From CAZSCF01 sp964636505 (lineage in GTDB: Bacteria; Patescibacteriota; Minisyncoccia; Moranbacterales; UBA2206), in assembly GCA_964636505.1 (NCBI GenBank), contig CAZWRY010000007.1, forward strand, positions 1 through 47,962: a stretch of 47,962 nucleotides of DNA, written 5' to 3'. Shown piece after piece: positions 39,444-47,962 of the stretch. The translations under genes were made by a program, and so were the position numbers. Below the pieces are notes generated by a model. It did no database searches, was not told the DNA's origin, and saw only the letters and a program-made list of their open reading frames with translations. Within the stretch, counting starts at the first letter, position 1, and each line of letters begins with the position of its first letter.

Positions 39444-41462
39444 ATGTCTATTGAGATGTATTCCATTGTTGCCGCTGTGGCATCAATTGCGTTTGCTCTC
39501 TATCTCAGTTGGAGAGTGAACAAGTTTCCTGCCGGAGAAGGGAAAATGCTGGAAATTGCCAGCGCTATCAAAGAGGGGGCAAATGCCTTTTTGAACAGGC
39601 AGTATAAATCTGTGGCCTATGTTGCTGCCATCATTTTTGTGGTTTTGTATTTTTTCTTGGGAAGAAATACGGCTATCGGATTTTTGGTGGGAGCCTTGGC
39701 TTCAGCTTTGGCCGGATATATTGGAATGTATGTAGCTGTGAGGGCTAATGTACGAACAGCACAGGCGGCTAAATCAGGTTTGGAAAAAGCCTTAGAAGTA
39801 GCTTTTAAGGGAGGATCAGTGACCGGCCTTTTGGTGATTGGACTAGGTCTTTTGGTGGTGGCTGCATTTTTTGCCATTACAGGTGACATCAAAGCTTTGA
39901 TTGGAGTCGGATTCGGAGGTAGCTTAATTAGTGTTTTTGCGAGATTAGGCGGAGGCATCTTTACCAAAGCCGCTGATGTAGGAGCAGACCTTGTGGGAAA
40001 AGTTGAGGCTGGAATTCCGGAAGATGATCCAAGAAACCCAGCTGTTATTGCGGATAATGTAGGCGATAACGTAGGTGACTGTGCCGGGATGGCGGCGGAT
40101 CTTTTTGAAACATATGCCATTACAGCTATTGCTGCAATGATTTTGGGATCATTGGCTTTTGCTAATTTTCCAAATGCAATTATCTATCCTCTGGCTTTGG
40201 GAGCGATTTCAATTGTAGCTTCAATTTTGGGAATTTATTTTGTGAAACTCAATTCTGATGCTAAGAAAATTACTGAAAAATCAGGCGGACAAATTATGGG
40301 GGCTCTATATAAGGGGCTTGCCGCTTCTTCAGCGATTGCCCTCATTGCTTTCTATTTTGTAACCAAATATTTGATGAACGGCAATGGCGTATACAGCTTT
40401 GTAAATATTTATCTCGCAGCTTTCATTGGAATTGTTATTACGGCCGGAATGGTAATTATTACCGAGTACTACACTTCTAAAAAATTTCGACCGGTAAAAG
40501 AAATTGCCAAGGCTTCCAAGACTGGACATGGAACAAATATTATCATGGGTCTGGCTATGGGTATGGAATCAACAGCTTTGCCGATAATCTTAATTGTAGT
40601 TGGAATTCTGGCTTCATTTATGCTAGCCGGGCTATACGGTGTAGCCGTGGCGGTGATGAGCATGCTTTCCATGGCGGGAATTATTGTGGCCATTGATTCC
40701 TTTGGACCAATCACGGACAATGCCGGCGGAATTGCAGAAATGTCAAATTTAGGAGAGGAAACCAGAAAAGTAACTGATGCTCTGGATTCTGTCGGTAACA
40801 CCACCAAGGCTGTTACCAAAGGTTATGCGATTGCTTCAGCCGGACTCGCAGCTGTGGTTTTGTTTGCCTCTTATGTCCAAGAATTTGCGGACAAGGGAAT
40901 TAGCCTGTCTTTTGATTTGGGTGATGTGCGCGTTTTGGTTGGACTTTTGATTGGAGGTATGATTCCTTATTTGTTTGGATCTATTAGTATGCGCTCAGTT
41001 TCCAAGGCAGCCAGTGCTGTTGTGGAGGAAGTCAGGCGACAATTCAGAGAAATCAAAGGCATAATGGAAGGCACAGCTAAACCTGATTATGCAACGAGCG
41101 TAGATATTGTTACCAAAGCAGCGATCAAAGAAATGATTATTCCGGCTTTGATTCCAGTTGTTTTTCCGTTAGCAGTTGGATTCATTTTAGGTGCCGAGGC
41201 TTTGGGCGGCTTGCTTGTAGGAACAATTATTACGGGAATATTCGTGGCTATTTCCATGACTTCTGGCGGAGGCGCTTGGGATAATGCCAAGAAATATATT
41301 GAAGAAGGAAATTTTGGCGGCAAAGGTTCAGACACGCATAAGGCGGCTGTAACTGGAGATACTGTTGGTGATCCTTACAAGGATACAGCGGGACCGGCCA
41401 TCAACCCGATGATTAAAATTATCAACATTGTAGCTTTGTTGATTGCAGGGTTTATCATCTAG
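39444..41462 (+). CDS. hppA: Membrane-bound H+-translocating pyrophosphatase
   Basis: 672 residues, 16 predicted helices. The signature DDPRNPAVIADNVGDNVGDCAGMAADLFETY and the C-terminal GAWDNAKKYIEEG...GDTVGDPYKDTAGPAINP carry the Mg-PPi ligands. It couples PPi hydrolysis to H+ (or Na+) export. GNTTKA has Lys at the position that is Ala in K+-dependent enzymes, so a K+-independent proton pump is predicted. Lies 73 nt after nusA on the same strand, without an obvious separate promoter. Confidence 0.95.
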   Translation: MSIEMYSIVAAVASIAFALYLSWRVNKFPAGEGKMLEIASAIKEGANAFLNRQYKSVAYVAAIIFVVLYFFLGRNTAIGFLVGALASALAGYIGMYVAVRANVRTAQAAKSGLEKALEVAFKGGSVTGLLVIGLGLLVVAAFFAITGDIKALIGVGFGGSLISVFARLGGGIFTKAADVGADLVGKVEAGIPEDDPRNPAVIADNVGDNVGDCAGMAADLFETYAITAIAAMILGSLAFANFPNAIIYPLALGAISIVASILGIYFVKLNSDAKKITEKSGGQIMGALYKGLAASSAIALIAFYFVTKYLMNGNGVYSFVNIYLAAFIGIVITAGMVIITEYYTSKKFRPVKEIAKASKTGHGTNIIMGLAMGMESTALPIILIVVGILASFMLAGLYGVAVAVMSMLSMAGIIVAIDSFGPITDNAGGIAEMSNLGEETRKVTDALDSVGNTTKAVTKGYAIASAGLAAVVLFASYVQEFADKGISLSFDLGDVRVLVGLLIGGMIPYLFGSISMRSVSKAASAVVEEVRRQFREIKGIMEGTAKPDYATSVDIVTKAAIKEMIIPALIPVVFPLAVGFILGAEALGGLLVGTIITGIFVAISMTSGGGAWDNAKKYIEEGNFGGKGSDTHKAAVTGDTVGDPYKDTAGPAINPMIKIINIVALLIAGFII

Positions 41463-41475
41463 AGTTGAAACTTTA

Positions 41476-41512
41476 TTCCCAGTCGGAGGCATTGAATGTT
41501 TCCGACTGGGAA
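41476..41512. terminator. Strong hairpin after hppA
   Basis: TTCCCAGTCGGA and TCCGACTGGGAA, 12-bp perfect stem. T-run is absent, so it may be an RNA-stabilising end. Confidence 0.55.
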
Positions 41513-41727
41513 GTCAAATATTTTACTCAAAATTTTTTATTTAATGACCTTTCGGGATTGTGCTATGAATTATTGAAAAACAGGAGGCTCGCCGTGGGTT
41601 TGAAAATATTTTTTGGTCACCTTCGCGGCCGATAAATAAAAAATTTTAAGCAAAATATTTTTAAAATATAATTTTGACAAAAAAAGTATAGTTTTGAGTA
41701 TGTAATTAATAATTAGCAAAGAAATCC

Positions 41728-43011
41728 ATGATAAAAAAATTACCGAAATCTAGAATTGAATTTAAAGTTTCTGTTCCTTGGGAAAAATGGGAAAAATATT
41801 TAGACCAAGCAGCTGCGGAAGCTTCAATGGAAATAAAAGTAGACGGTTTCCGACCAGGAAAAGCACCGCGTCATTTGATTGAACAAAAAATTGGCAAGGG
41901 GGTTTTGATGAATAATGCGGCGGAAAAAGCAGTGCAAAAAAGTTATGCTGATTTTGTTGTGGAGGAAAAATTGGAAGTTATCGGTGCGCCGGAAGTGGAA
42001 ATTGAAAAAATTGAAGAGGGCAAGGACTTGGAATACAAGGCAGTGGTGGCGGTTATGCCAAAGGTTGAAATTTCTGAAAAATATATGCCTGAAATCAAGA
42101 AGATAAATAAAAAATATTCTGAGAAAAAAATTGAAGCTAGTGAAGATGAAATTAAACTGGAATTGGAAAAAATTGCCAATAGCCGCGTAAAATTGATAAC
42201 AGTCAATAGGGCGGCACAGAAAAATGACAGCGTGGAAGTTGATTTCGAAGTTTTGATGGAAGGCGTGCCGATTGAAAACGGAACCAGCAAAAAGCATCCC
42301 TTGGTTTTGGGTAAGGGCGTTTTTATTCCTGGCTTTGAAGAAAAACTGGTTGGTATGAAAGCAGGCGAGAAAAAAGAATTTGATTTGGAATTTCCAAAAG
42401 ATTATTTTAAAAAAGATTTAGCCGACAAGAAAGCAACTTTTAAGGTTAGCATGAATTTGGTTCAGGAGAGGCAGACTCCGGAAGTGAATGATGATTTTGC
42501 CAAGTCTTTGGGAAAATTTGAAAATTTGGAAGCACTTAAAAAAAACATCAAAGAAGGTGTTGAACATGAAGAAGGTCACCGACAAAAAGACCAAAAACAG
42601 CGCGAATATATTGAAAAAATAATTGAAAATTCTAAGGTTGAACTCCCGGACATTTTGGCGGAAAAAGAACTGGAAAAAATGTTGGAAGAATTTGAATATC
42701 AAATTCAAACTATGGGCATGAATCTGGACCAGTATTTGGAAAAGCTGGGCAAGAAAAAAGAAGATTTGAAAAAAGACTGGCTGCCGCAAGCGGAAAAAAG
42801 AGTTATTTCCGCCTTAGCACTTAAAGAAATAATTAGCAAAGAAGAAATTAAGGTTGAGGCATCCGAGGTTGAAGCTGAAATGAACAAGACATTGCAATAT
42901 TACAAAAATGTCAAAGATTTGAAAAAGAATATTGATATGGAAAGATTGTATGCTTTTGCCAAAGGAACGCTGGAAAATGAAAAAGTGTTGGAATATCTGG
43001 GAAAACTTTAG
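41728..43011 (+). CDS. tig: Trigger factor (ribosome-associated chaperone)
   Basis: 427 residues. Ribosome-binding signature GFRPGKAP (about 41-48), a PPIase domain (DSVEVDFEVLMEGVPI, VLGKGVFIPGFEEKLVGMKAGE), and the helical C-terminal chaperone domain. It binds nascent chains at the exit tunnel. It precedes clpP, a common bacterial order, though clpX is not adjacent. A TTGACA box at 41674-41679 could belong to its promoter but the -10 spacing is poor. Confidence 0.95.
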   Translation: MIKKLPKSRIEFKVSVPWEKWEKYLDQAAAEASMEIKVDGFRPGKAPRHLIEQKIGKGVLMNNAAEKAVQKSYADFVVEEKLEVIGAPEVEIEKIEEGKDLEYKAVVAVMPKVEISEKYMPEIKKINKKYSEKKIEASEDEIKLELEKIANSRVKLITVNRAAQKNDSVEVDFEVLMEGVPIENGTSKKHPLVLGKGVFIPGFEEKLVGMKAGEKKEFDLEFPKDYFKKDLADKKATFKVSMNLVQERQTPEVNDDFAKSLGKFENLEALKKNIKEGVEHEEGHRQKDQKQREYIEKIIENSKVELPDILAEKELEKMLEEFEYQIQTMGMNLDQYLEKLGKKKEDLKKDWLPQAEKRVISALALKEIISKEEIKVEASEVEAEMNKTLQYYKNVKDLKKNIDMERLYAFAKGTLENEKVLEYLGKL

Positions 43012-43133
43012 GTAATCTTGAATTTCCAATTTTGAATTTTGAATAAATTTTAAATTTCTCAATTTTTAATTTTTTAAACATTTAATCATTCAAAATTGAT
43101 TTGAAGTTCTAAATTCATAATTTAAAATTTTTT
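43012..43133. repeat. Degenerate AT-rich direct repeats between tig and clpP
   Basis: Runs of AATTTTGAATTTTGAAT and TTTAAATTTCTCAATTTTTAA-type words. Similar text lies at 25745-25790, 37628-37665 and 2781-2815. Confidence 0.5.
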
Positions 43134-43721
43134 ATGAAAAACCAATATCTTATTCCAACTGTTATCGAGAAGACTTCTTATGGCGAGAGGGCCTATGATA
43201 TTTATTCCAGACTGCTTAAGGATAGAATTATTTTTTTAGGCGGTCCGATTGACGATGCTGTGGCTAACAGCGTCATCGCCCAGTTGCTCTTTTTAGATTC
43301 GCAAAACAGTAAAGAAGATATTAAAATATATATCAATTCTCCGGGCGGACAAGTAACTTCATCCTTGGCAATTTACGACACAATGCAATATGTTTCGTCG
43401 GATGTGGTGACTATTTGCATTGGCACGGCCGCTTCAGCAGCCGCTCTGCTTCTGGCTGCCGGAACCAAAGGTAAGAGAAGTATCTTGCCGAATGGAGAGG
43501 TGATGATTCACCAGGTGATGGGTGGAGCGCAAGGCCAGGCTACGGATATTGATATCCATGCCAAGCATATTTTGAAAATCAAAAAGAAACTTAATGAAAT
43601 TCTGGCTAAACATACAGGGCAAGCAATTGTCAAATTAGAAAAGGATGCCGAGCGTGATTATTTTATGAGTGCCGAAGAATCCAAAAAATACGGAATTGTG
43701 GATAAAATAATTAGATCATAA
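43134..43721 (+). CDS. clpP: ATP-dependent Clp protease proteolytic subunit
   Basis: 195 residues. Catalytic Ser in GTAASAAAL (about 99), His in VMIHQ (about 124), and the oligomer-forming IKIYINSPGGQV. It forms the 14-mer degradation chamber used with ClpX or ClpC. It follows tig by 122 nt of AT-rich degenerate repeats. A bidirectional terminator lies between it and gpmI. Confidence 0.95.
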   Translation: MKNQYLIPTVIEKTSYGERAYDIYSRLLKDRIIFLGGPIDDAVANSVIAQLLFLDSQNSKEDIKIYINSPGGQVTSSLAIYDTMQYVSSDVVTICIGTAASAAALLLAAGTKGKRSILPNGEVMIHQVMGGAQGQATDIDIHAKHILKIKKKLNEILAKHTGQAIVKLEKDAERDYFMSAEESKKYGIVDKIIRS

Positions 43722-43753
43722 AAGAGGTAAGATAAAAAAGAGAACAGAAAATT

Positions 43754-43781
43754 AAAAACTCCGATTGAATCGGAGTTTTTA
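43754..43781. terminator. Bidirectional terminator between clpP and gpmI
   Basis: AAAAACTCCGATT and ATCGGAGTTTTT arms with a two-base loop region. Confidence 0.9.
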
Positions 43782-43795
43782 ATTTTCAAGGGAGA

Positions 43796-45370
43796 TTATT
43801 TTAAAAGTGGCAGTAAACTCTCGCCGGTCATTTCTTGGGGTTTTTCAATTTCTAAGAGCTCTAAAACAGTTGGAGCGATATCGCTGAGGAGTCCCATGGT
43901 TTTTGCTTCTTCTTGTCCATTGTGGCCGATGTTTTTAGATTTTTTAGAATGATTTTCTGCAGTTACAAACCAAAGCGGAACCGGATTAGTTGTGTGTTCC
44001 GTGTTTATTTCACCACTGGCTGTTAATCCTTTTTCAGCATTTCCATGATCGGCAGTGATTAAAAGGCACCCGCCCTGCAAAAGAACTGCCGGGATAAGAC
44101 GAGATAAGCAGGCATCCACTGTTTCCACGGCTTTAATAACCGCTTCTTGGTTGCCGGAGTGCCCGACCATGTCGGCGTTGGCGTAATTGATTAAAATAAA
44201 AAAATATTTATGCAAGTCAAGAAGGCTTAAAACTTTCTCGGTTATTTTTTCGGCGCTCATTTCCGGGGTTTTGTCAAAGCGGTCAATAGTCGGAGAAGGA
44301 ATAATAATGCGATCTTCTTTTGGGAAAGCGTTTTCTTCGCCACCATTAAAAAAATAAGTGACATGGGCGAATTTTTCCGTTTCAGCTATCCTGAGTTGCT
44401 GCAAATTTTTTTGGCTTAAAATTTTCCCTAATGTTTCGCCGGCTTTTGTTGGCGGGTAGGCAACATCCACCGGGAGACCGTCTTCATATTGAGTGAAAGT
44501 TACAAATTCTATATTTTTTAAAAAATCCCTTTTAAATTTCATAAATCCCGGCAAAACAAGAGCCTTGGTTATTTGTTTGGCCCGATCTTCTCGAAAATTA
44601 AAAAAAATAACAGAGTCATTGCCCTTAATGGTGCCGACCGGCTTTCCTTCGGCATTAATCAAGACGGCCGGTTCTAGATATTCGTCAAATATTTTTTTGG
44701 CGTAGGATTCCTGGATGTATTTCAGAGCATCAGTTATTTTTTCTCCTTCTCCTTTTACCATGGCGTTGTAGGTTTTTTCCGTTTTTTCCCAATTATTATT
44801 GCGATCCATGGCAAAGGATCTGCCAGAAAGAGAGGCCAGATGAATATTGGGATCGGAAGATATTTTTCCAAGAATTTCTCTAATTACTTTGGCTCCGGCT
44901 TCCGGACTTGAATCTCGTCCGTCAGTAAAAAGATGCAAATAGGTTTTAATTTCAGTTTGATTTTTAGCTAAATCCAACAGGGCATAAAAATGGTCCATGC
45001 TGGAATGAACCGAACCTTCTCCAATAAGTCCCATTAAATGCAAAGAAGAGTTGTTTTTTTTGGCATTATCAATGGCCTTCAAAAAAGATTTATTTTTAAA
45101 AAAATCTCCTCCTTGGATATCCATAATAATGCGGGGTAAATATTGGTAAATTATCTTGCCGGAACCAAGCGTCTTGTGACCGACTTCAGAATTTCCCGCT
45201 TCATTCCAAAGAAGGCCTACGGAAATTCCAGAAGCTCTCAGGGCCAAAGAGGGGAAAAAATTATTCAGTTTTTCTATGGTGGGGAGATTGGCTCTGACGA
45301 TAGGATTGCCTTTTTCAATTTTGCCTATTCCCCAACCATCCAAAATGACTAAAACTACCGGTTTATACAT
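43796..45370 (-). CDS. gpmI: 2,3-bisphosphoglycerate-independent phosphoglycerate mutase
   Basis: 524 residues. Metal sites LDGWG (9-13) and NSEVGH with the phosphorylated Ser (about 58-63), HLFTDGRD, then ...ADHGN and HTTNPVPLW near the C-terminus. It interconverts 3- and 2-phosphoglycerate in glycolysis. The region between LRASG and GNSEVGH (ISVGLLWNEA) departs from the usual VGLPxGQM. Divergent from rny, with a 282-nt spacer. Confidence 0.93.
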   Translation of the reverse strand: MYKPVVLVILDGWGIGKIEKGNPIVRANLPTIEKLNNFFPSLALRASGISVGLLWNEAGNSEVGHKTLGSGKIIYQYLPRIIMDIQGGDFFKNKSFLKAIDNAKKNNSSLHLMGLIGEGSVHSSMDHFYALLDLAKNQTEIKTYLHLFTDGRDSSPEAGAKVIREILGKISSDPNIHLASLSGRSFAMDRNNNWEKTEKTYNAMVKGEGEKITDALKYIQESYAKKIFDEYLEPAVLINAEGKPVGTIKGNDSVIFFNFREDRAKQITKALVLPGFMKFKRDFLKNIEFVTFTQYEDGLPVDVAYPPTKAGETLGKILSQKNLQQLRIAETEKFAHVTYFFNGGEENAFPKEDRIIIPSPTIDRFDKTPEMSAEKITEKVLSLLDLHKYFFILINYANADMVGHSGNQEAVIKAVETVDACLSRLIPAVLLQGGCLLITADHGNAEKGLTASGEINTEHTTNPVPLWFVTAENHSKKSKNIGHNGQEEAKTMGLLSDIAPTVLELLEIEKPQEMTGESLLPLLK

Positions 45371-45652
45371 AAAAAAAGTATTAAGTAAGTTCTGTTTTAT
45401 TTTAACATTTCAAGGTCATTTTGACAAAAAATTTAGGTTGTAATATCATCTATAGGTAGACCCTGCGCTAAATTTTGTATTTGAGGCATGGTTTCTTGCA
45501 TCGGTACCAACTCTCTTTGCTTAATAAAAAGCGATTTGGATCCATAGCAAAGCATTTAACTAATTCAATCTAAAGATTATTCGTTCACATTGATACAATA
45601 TTAAAATTTTGAAAAACAGGCATGGCTTATCAATTGAATAGAGAAAAAACAT
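45371..45652. other. Spacer and long leader of rny
   Basis: Contains the probable rny promoter and about 200 nt of leader with CTTTGCT/AGCAAAG and ATTGATA/TATCAAT stems. The words CTTTGCT...AAAGCGA recur in the trmB leader. No reading frame. Confidence 0.5.
45421..45449 (+). promoter_or_regulatory. Probable promoter of rny
   Basis: TTGACA, 17-nt spacer, TATCAT, giving a leader of about 200 nt. Confidence 0.6.
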
Positions 45653-47185
45653 ATGGAAATGAGTTTAACAATTCTTGTAATTGGAATTTTAGGTTTGACG
45701 GTTGGAGCATTTTTAGGGTATTACACAAGGCAAACTATTGCTAAAAAACAACTAAATACAGCGGAAGGCAAGGCTTCCAATATGATTGAAGAGGCGGAAA
45801 AAACGGCTCAAGGTGTTTTATTGGACGCCAAAAGCAAAGCTGTGGATATCCTGGAAGAATCCAAGAAAAAAGAACAAGAAAGGGAAAATCAGATAATGAG
45901 ATTGGAAGAACGCCTGGATAAAAGAGAGGAAATTCTGGAAAAAAAGCTGGACGAAGTTGAAAAGGACCAAAATATTTTAAGGAAAAAAGCGGATGAAATT
46001 AGGCAGATCAGAAAAGAAGCTGAAGAAACGAGAAGGCAGGAGCTTAAGCGTCTGGAAAAAATTGCCGGACTTTCCAAAGAGGAAGCTAAAAAAGTCTTAA
46101 TCCAACTTACGGAAGAAGAGAGCCGTGAACTCTTGGCGAAAAAAATAAGAGCTTTAGAAGGAGATAATTTGGAAGAACTGAATAAAAAGGCCAAAGAAAT
46201 TATGACGCAAGCAATTCAGAAATATGCCGGATCGCATGCTGCGGATGTGACAACCAGTACCATCAGCATTGCCTCAGATGAAGTAAAAGGCAGAATTATT
46301 GGCCGAGAAGGTAGAAACATAAAGGCATTGGAAAGGCTTACAGGAGTTGAAATAATTGTGGATGATACTCCGGAGGCTATCGTTATTTCCGGGTTTGATC
46401 CGGTCAGGAGAGAAATTGCCAGGATTACTTTGGAAAAATTAATCGCCGATGGCAGAATTCATCCGACTAAAATTGAAGAAGCGGTTGAGTTTGCCAAGGG
46501 TGAAATCAACAATAAAATCAAAGAAGCCGGAGAAGCGGCGGCCTATGATGTAGGGATCGTTGGACTGGATCCGAAATTAATTCAAATTTTAGGAAGACTT
46601 AGATACCGAACCAGTTATGGGCAAAATGCGCTTCTTCATTCTTTGGAAGTAGCACATCTTTCTGGAGCTTTGGCGGCTGAACTGGGGGCGGATGTTAATT
46701 TGGCTAAAAAGGCCGGACTCTTACATGATATCGGCAAGGCTATTGACCATGAGGTTCAAGGAACGCATGTGGAGATTGGCATTAAGATATTGCAGAAGTT
46801 TTCAATGGGAAAAAACATTATTGATACAATGAAGGCCCATCATGAAGATTATCCTTTTGAAAATCCGGAATCAATGATTGTGGCTGCAGCTGATGCTATT
46901 TCGGCCAGCCGACCTGGGGCCAGAAAAGATACTCTGGAAAATTATCTGAAACGACTGGAAGATTTGGAGAATGTAGCCAATTCATTTGAGGAAGTGGAGA
47001 AAACCTATGCTATCCAAGCCGGAAGAGAAATTAGAGTTTTTGTGAAGCCAGATAAAATTGATGATTATGGTTCAATAAAACTTTCTCGTGCTATTGCGGA
47101 TAAAATAGAAAAAGAACTCAAATATCCGGGGGAAATAAAAGTAAATGTTATCAGAGAAACTAGAGCGGTAGAATATGCAAAATAG
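45653..47185 (+). CDS. rny: Ribonuclease Y
   Basis: 510 residues. One N-terminal membrane anchor (about 5-24), a long coiled coil (about 35-190), a KH domain with GRIIGREGRNIKAL, and an HD phosphodiesterase domain with LLHDIGKAIDHE and AHHEDYPFENPESM. It initiates mRNA decay at the membrane. The gene has a roughly 200-nt structured leader, so autoregulated turnover is possible. Confidence 0.96.
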   Translation: MEMSLTILVIGILGLTVGAFLGYYTRQTIAKKQLNTAEGKASNMIEEAEKTAQGVLLDAKSKAVDILEESKKKEQERENQIMRLEERLDKREEILEKKLDEVEKDQNILRKKADEIRQIRKEAEETRRQELKRLEKIAGLSKEEAKKVLIQLTEEESRELLAKKIRALEGDNLEELNKKAKEIMTQAIQKYAGSHAADVTTSTISIASDEVKGRIIGREGRNIKALERLTGVEIIVDDTPEAIVISGFDPVRREIARITLEKLIADGRIHPTKIEEAVEFAKGEINNKIKEAGEAAAYDVGIVGLDPKLIQILGRLRYRTSYGQNALLHSLEVAHLSGALAAELGADVNLAKKAGLLHDIGKAIDHEVQGTHVEIGIKILQKFSMGKNIIDTMKAHHEDYPFENPESMIVAAADAISASRPGARKDTLENYLKRLEDLENVANSFEEVEKTYAIQAGREIRVFVKPDKIDDYGSIKLSRAIADKIEKELKYPGEIKVNVIRETRAVEYAK

Positions 47186-47238
47186 AGGCGCTTGCCATGT
47201 GATTGTCTGTAGCGATTTTATGCTGTGCATAACTCAAT

Positions 47239-47267
47239 TTGCTTTATTTTAGGTAAAAAAGTAGAAT
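47239..47267 (+). promoter_or_regulatory. Probable promoter of the HU gene
   Basis: TTGCTT, 17-nt spacer, TAGAAT. The leader contains a hairpin at 47291-47325. Confidence 0.55.
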
Positions 47268-47290
47268 TTAAACAGAGATAAAATAAAAAA

Positions 47291-47325
47291 TAATCTTAGG
47301 TGGAAAAATATTTTCCCTGAGATTA
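47291..47325 (+). other. Leader hairpin of the HU gene
   Basis: TAATCT/AGATTA outer stem and GGAAAA/TTTTCC inner stem, followed within 7 nt by AGAAAGGCAGGTG, the Shine-Dalgarno region. Confidence 0.5.
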
Positions 47326-47348
47326 AAGCTAGAAAGGCAGGTGATATT

Positions 47349-47633
47349 ATGGCAGGCAATGTAAATAAAGATGCTTTGGTATCAGAAATATCTGTTAAAA
47401 CAGATCTGTCCAAAAAAGATGTTGAAGCGGTAATTGATGGTTTTGTAGAAGCTGTAACAAGATCAATCAAAGGTGGAAGCAAAGTAACCTTGACTGGTTT
47501 TGGAACATTCAGGGTTTCCAAAAGAGCGGCCAGAGAAGGAATTAATCCCCAAACAAAAGCTAAAATTCAAATCCCGGCTATGTCAGTTCCTAAATTTACC
47601 GCCGGAAAGGCGCTAAAAGAAGCTGTGAGATAG
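47349..47633 (+). CDS. hup: DNA-binding protein HU
   Basis: 94 residues, full length for the family. Core GFGTFRVSKRAAREGINPQTKAKIQIPA has the DNA-binding arm and the intercalating Pro in NPQTK; SVPKFTAGKALKEAV is the closing helix. HU compacts DNA and bends it. Start ATG follows the GGCAGGTG region by a suitable distance. A terminator follows. Confidence 0.95.
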   Translation: MAGNVNKDALVSEISVKTDLSKKDVEAVIDGFVEAVTRSIKGGSKVTLTGFGTFRVSKRAAREGINPQTKAKIQIPAMSVPKFTAGKALKEAVR

Positions 47634-47674
47634 TTTTACTTGGCTATAGGCCAAATTAAAATTGTCTTTTAATT

Positions 47675-47704
47675 CTGCCAGTAAAGTTTTCTTTTGTGGC
47701 AGAG
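47675..47704. other. Hairpin after the HU gene
   Basis: TCTGCCA/TGGCAGA stem, 42 nt after the stop; without T-run. May stabilise the mRNA end. Confidence 0.4.
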
Positions 47705-47720
47705 TCGAAAAGATAGCATC

Positions 47721-47758
47721 AAAATCCCTTTTATTTTATGTAAAGGGATTTTGTTTTT
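47721..47758 (+). terminator. Terminator of the HU gene
   Basis: AAAATCCCTTT and AAAGGGATTTT arms, then GTTTTT. Confidence 0.8.
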
Positions 47759-47773
47759 GGGAAAGTTTTCATG

Positions 47774-47806
47774 AAAAAAAGCTTCATTTTAAATGAAGCT
47801 TTTTTT
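47774..47806. terminator. Terminator of the end tRNA cluster
   Basis: AAAAAAAGCTTCATTT and AAATGAAGCTTTTTTT, almost fully self-complementary, directly at the 3' end of tRNA-Gly on the minus strand. Confidence 0.9.
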
Positions 47807-47809
47807 ATG

Positions 47810-47881
47810 AGCGGGTAGGGGGAATCGAACCCCCATCTCAACCTTGGAAGGGTCGCATAAGAGCCATTATACTATACCCGC
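47810..47881 (-). tRNA. tRNA-Gly (anticodon TCC), no encoded CCA
   Basis: Acceptor GCGGGTA/TACCCGC with discriminator T, anticodon loop CTTCCAA (TCC), T-arm GGGGG/CCCCC. Standard glycine decoding; no TGA-reading variant seen. Confidence 0.92.
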
Positions 47882-47891
47882 ATTGTTTTTG

Positions 47892-47962
47892 TCGGAGTGC
47901 TGGGAATCGAACCCAGTCAACATGCTCCCAAAGCATGCGTACTACCGGTATACGACACTCCG
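47892..47962 (-). tRNA. tRNA-Pro (anticodon TGG), no encoded CCA
   Basis: Acceptor CGGAGTG/CACTCCG, anticodon stem CATGC/GCATG with loop TTTGGGA (anticodon TGG), T-arm CTGGG/CCCAG. The 5' end coincides with the window edge and appears complete. Confidence 0.9.

Overview
The window looks like a low-GC (roughly 35-38 %) chromosome fragment of a Candidate Phyla Radiation (Patescibacteria, probably Parcubacteria-like) bacterium. The assignment is inferred from gene content: an array of small type IV secretion pilin-like (TrbC/VirB2 type) membrane proteins, a membrane H+-pyrophosphatase, RNase Y, a GT-C/TPR membrane protein, hairpin-rich AT spacers, and no biosynthetic operons. The standard genetic code fits, since TGA acts as stop in several genes. 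No CRISPR array, transposase or rRNA was seen.

Layout. 1-5.3 kb, minus strand: a partial tRNA-Leu, a GT-C/TPR protein operon, and a tRNA-Arg / cca / tRNA-Val unit preceded by an HTH/endonuclease-like gene and tRNA-Ala. 5.4-6.9 kb: an O-antigen ligase-like gene carrying five full ParB-site-like palindromes (TGTTCCACGTGGAACA type) and eight half-sites. 7-13 kb: murI, a small secreted protein, a dGTPase-like HD protein, gyrA, and an MBL-fold hydrolase. 13-16.9 kb: a SAM methyltransferase, then about 1.3 kb without credible protein genes but with two hairpin-rich minus-strand RNA candidates, a TrmB-type regulator with a long-range 5' UTR stem, and a probable 85-nt sRNA. 16.9-23 kb: ribosomal S1-like protein, cytidylate kinase-like protein, tilS, ftsH, a membrane protein and two tRNAs. 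23-29.2 kb: a Xer recombinase, a LysM-CHAP cell-wall hydrolase, an atypical GC-rich exported protein, and a UvrD/PcrA helicase. 29.4-35.6 kb, plus strand: a methyltransferase, a solute-binding lipoprotein and five T4SS-pilin-like proteins, two of which carry five 6-cysteine modules with defensin-like spacing. 35.6-37.5 kb: two atypical hypothetical genes. 38-47.6 kb: nusA, hppA, tig, clpP, gpmI, rny and a HU gene, then two tRNAs.

How it fits together. Housekeeping genes for information processing, protein quality control and cell wall are interspersed with surface functions. The two strongest candidate systems are the secreted-pilin array with disulfide-rich modules and the centromere-like palindrome cluster inside the ligase gene. 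A second theme is structured nucleic acid. Three spacers hold a family of elements with a shared core and unrelated but perfectly complementary arms. Four further spacers hold other long-arm inverted repeats. nusA has a terminator in its own leader. Palindromes are also inserted in frame in tilS and the helicase gene. Several promoters (TTGACA-17-TATAAT type) are readable, and four genes look leaderless, with the -10 box ending 4-6 nt before ATG.
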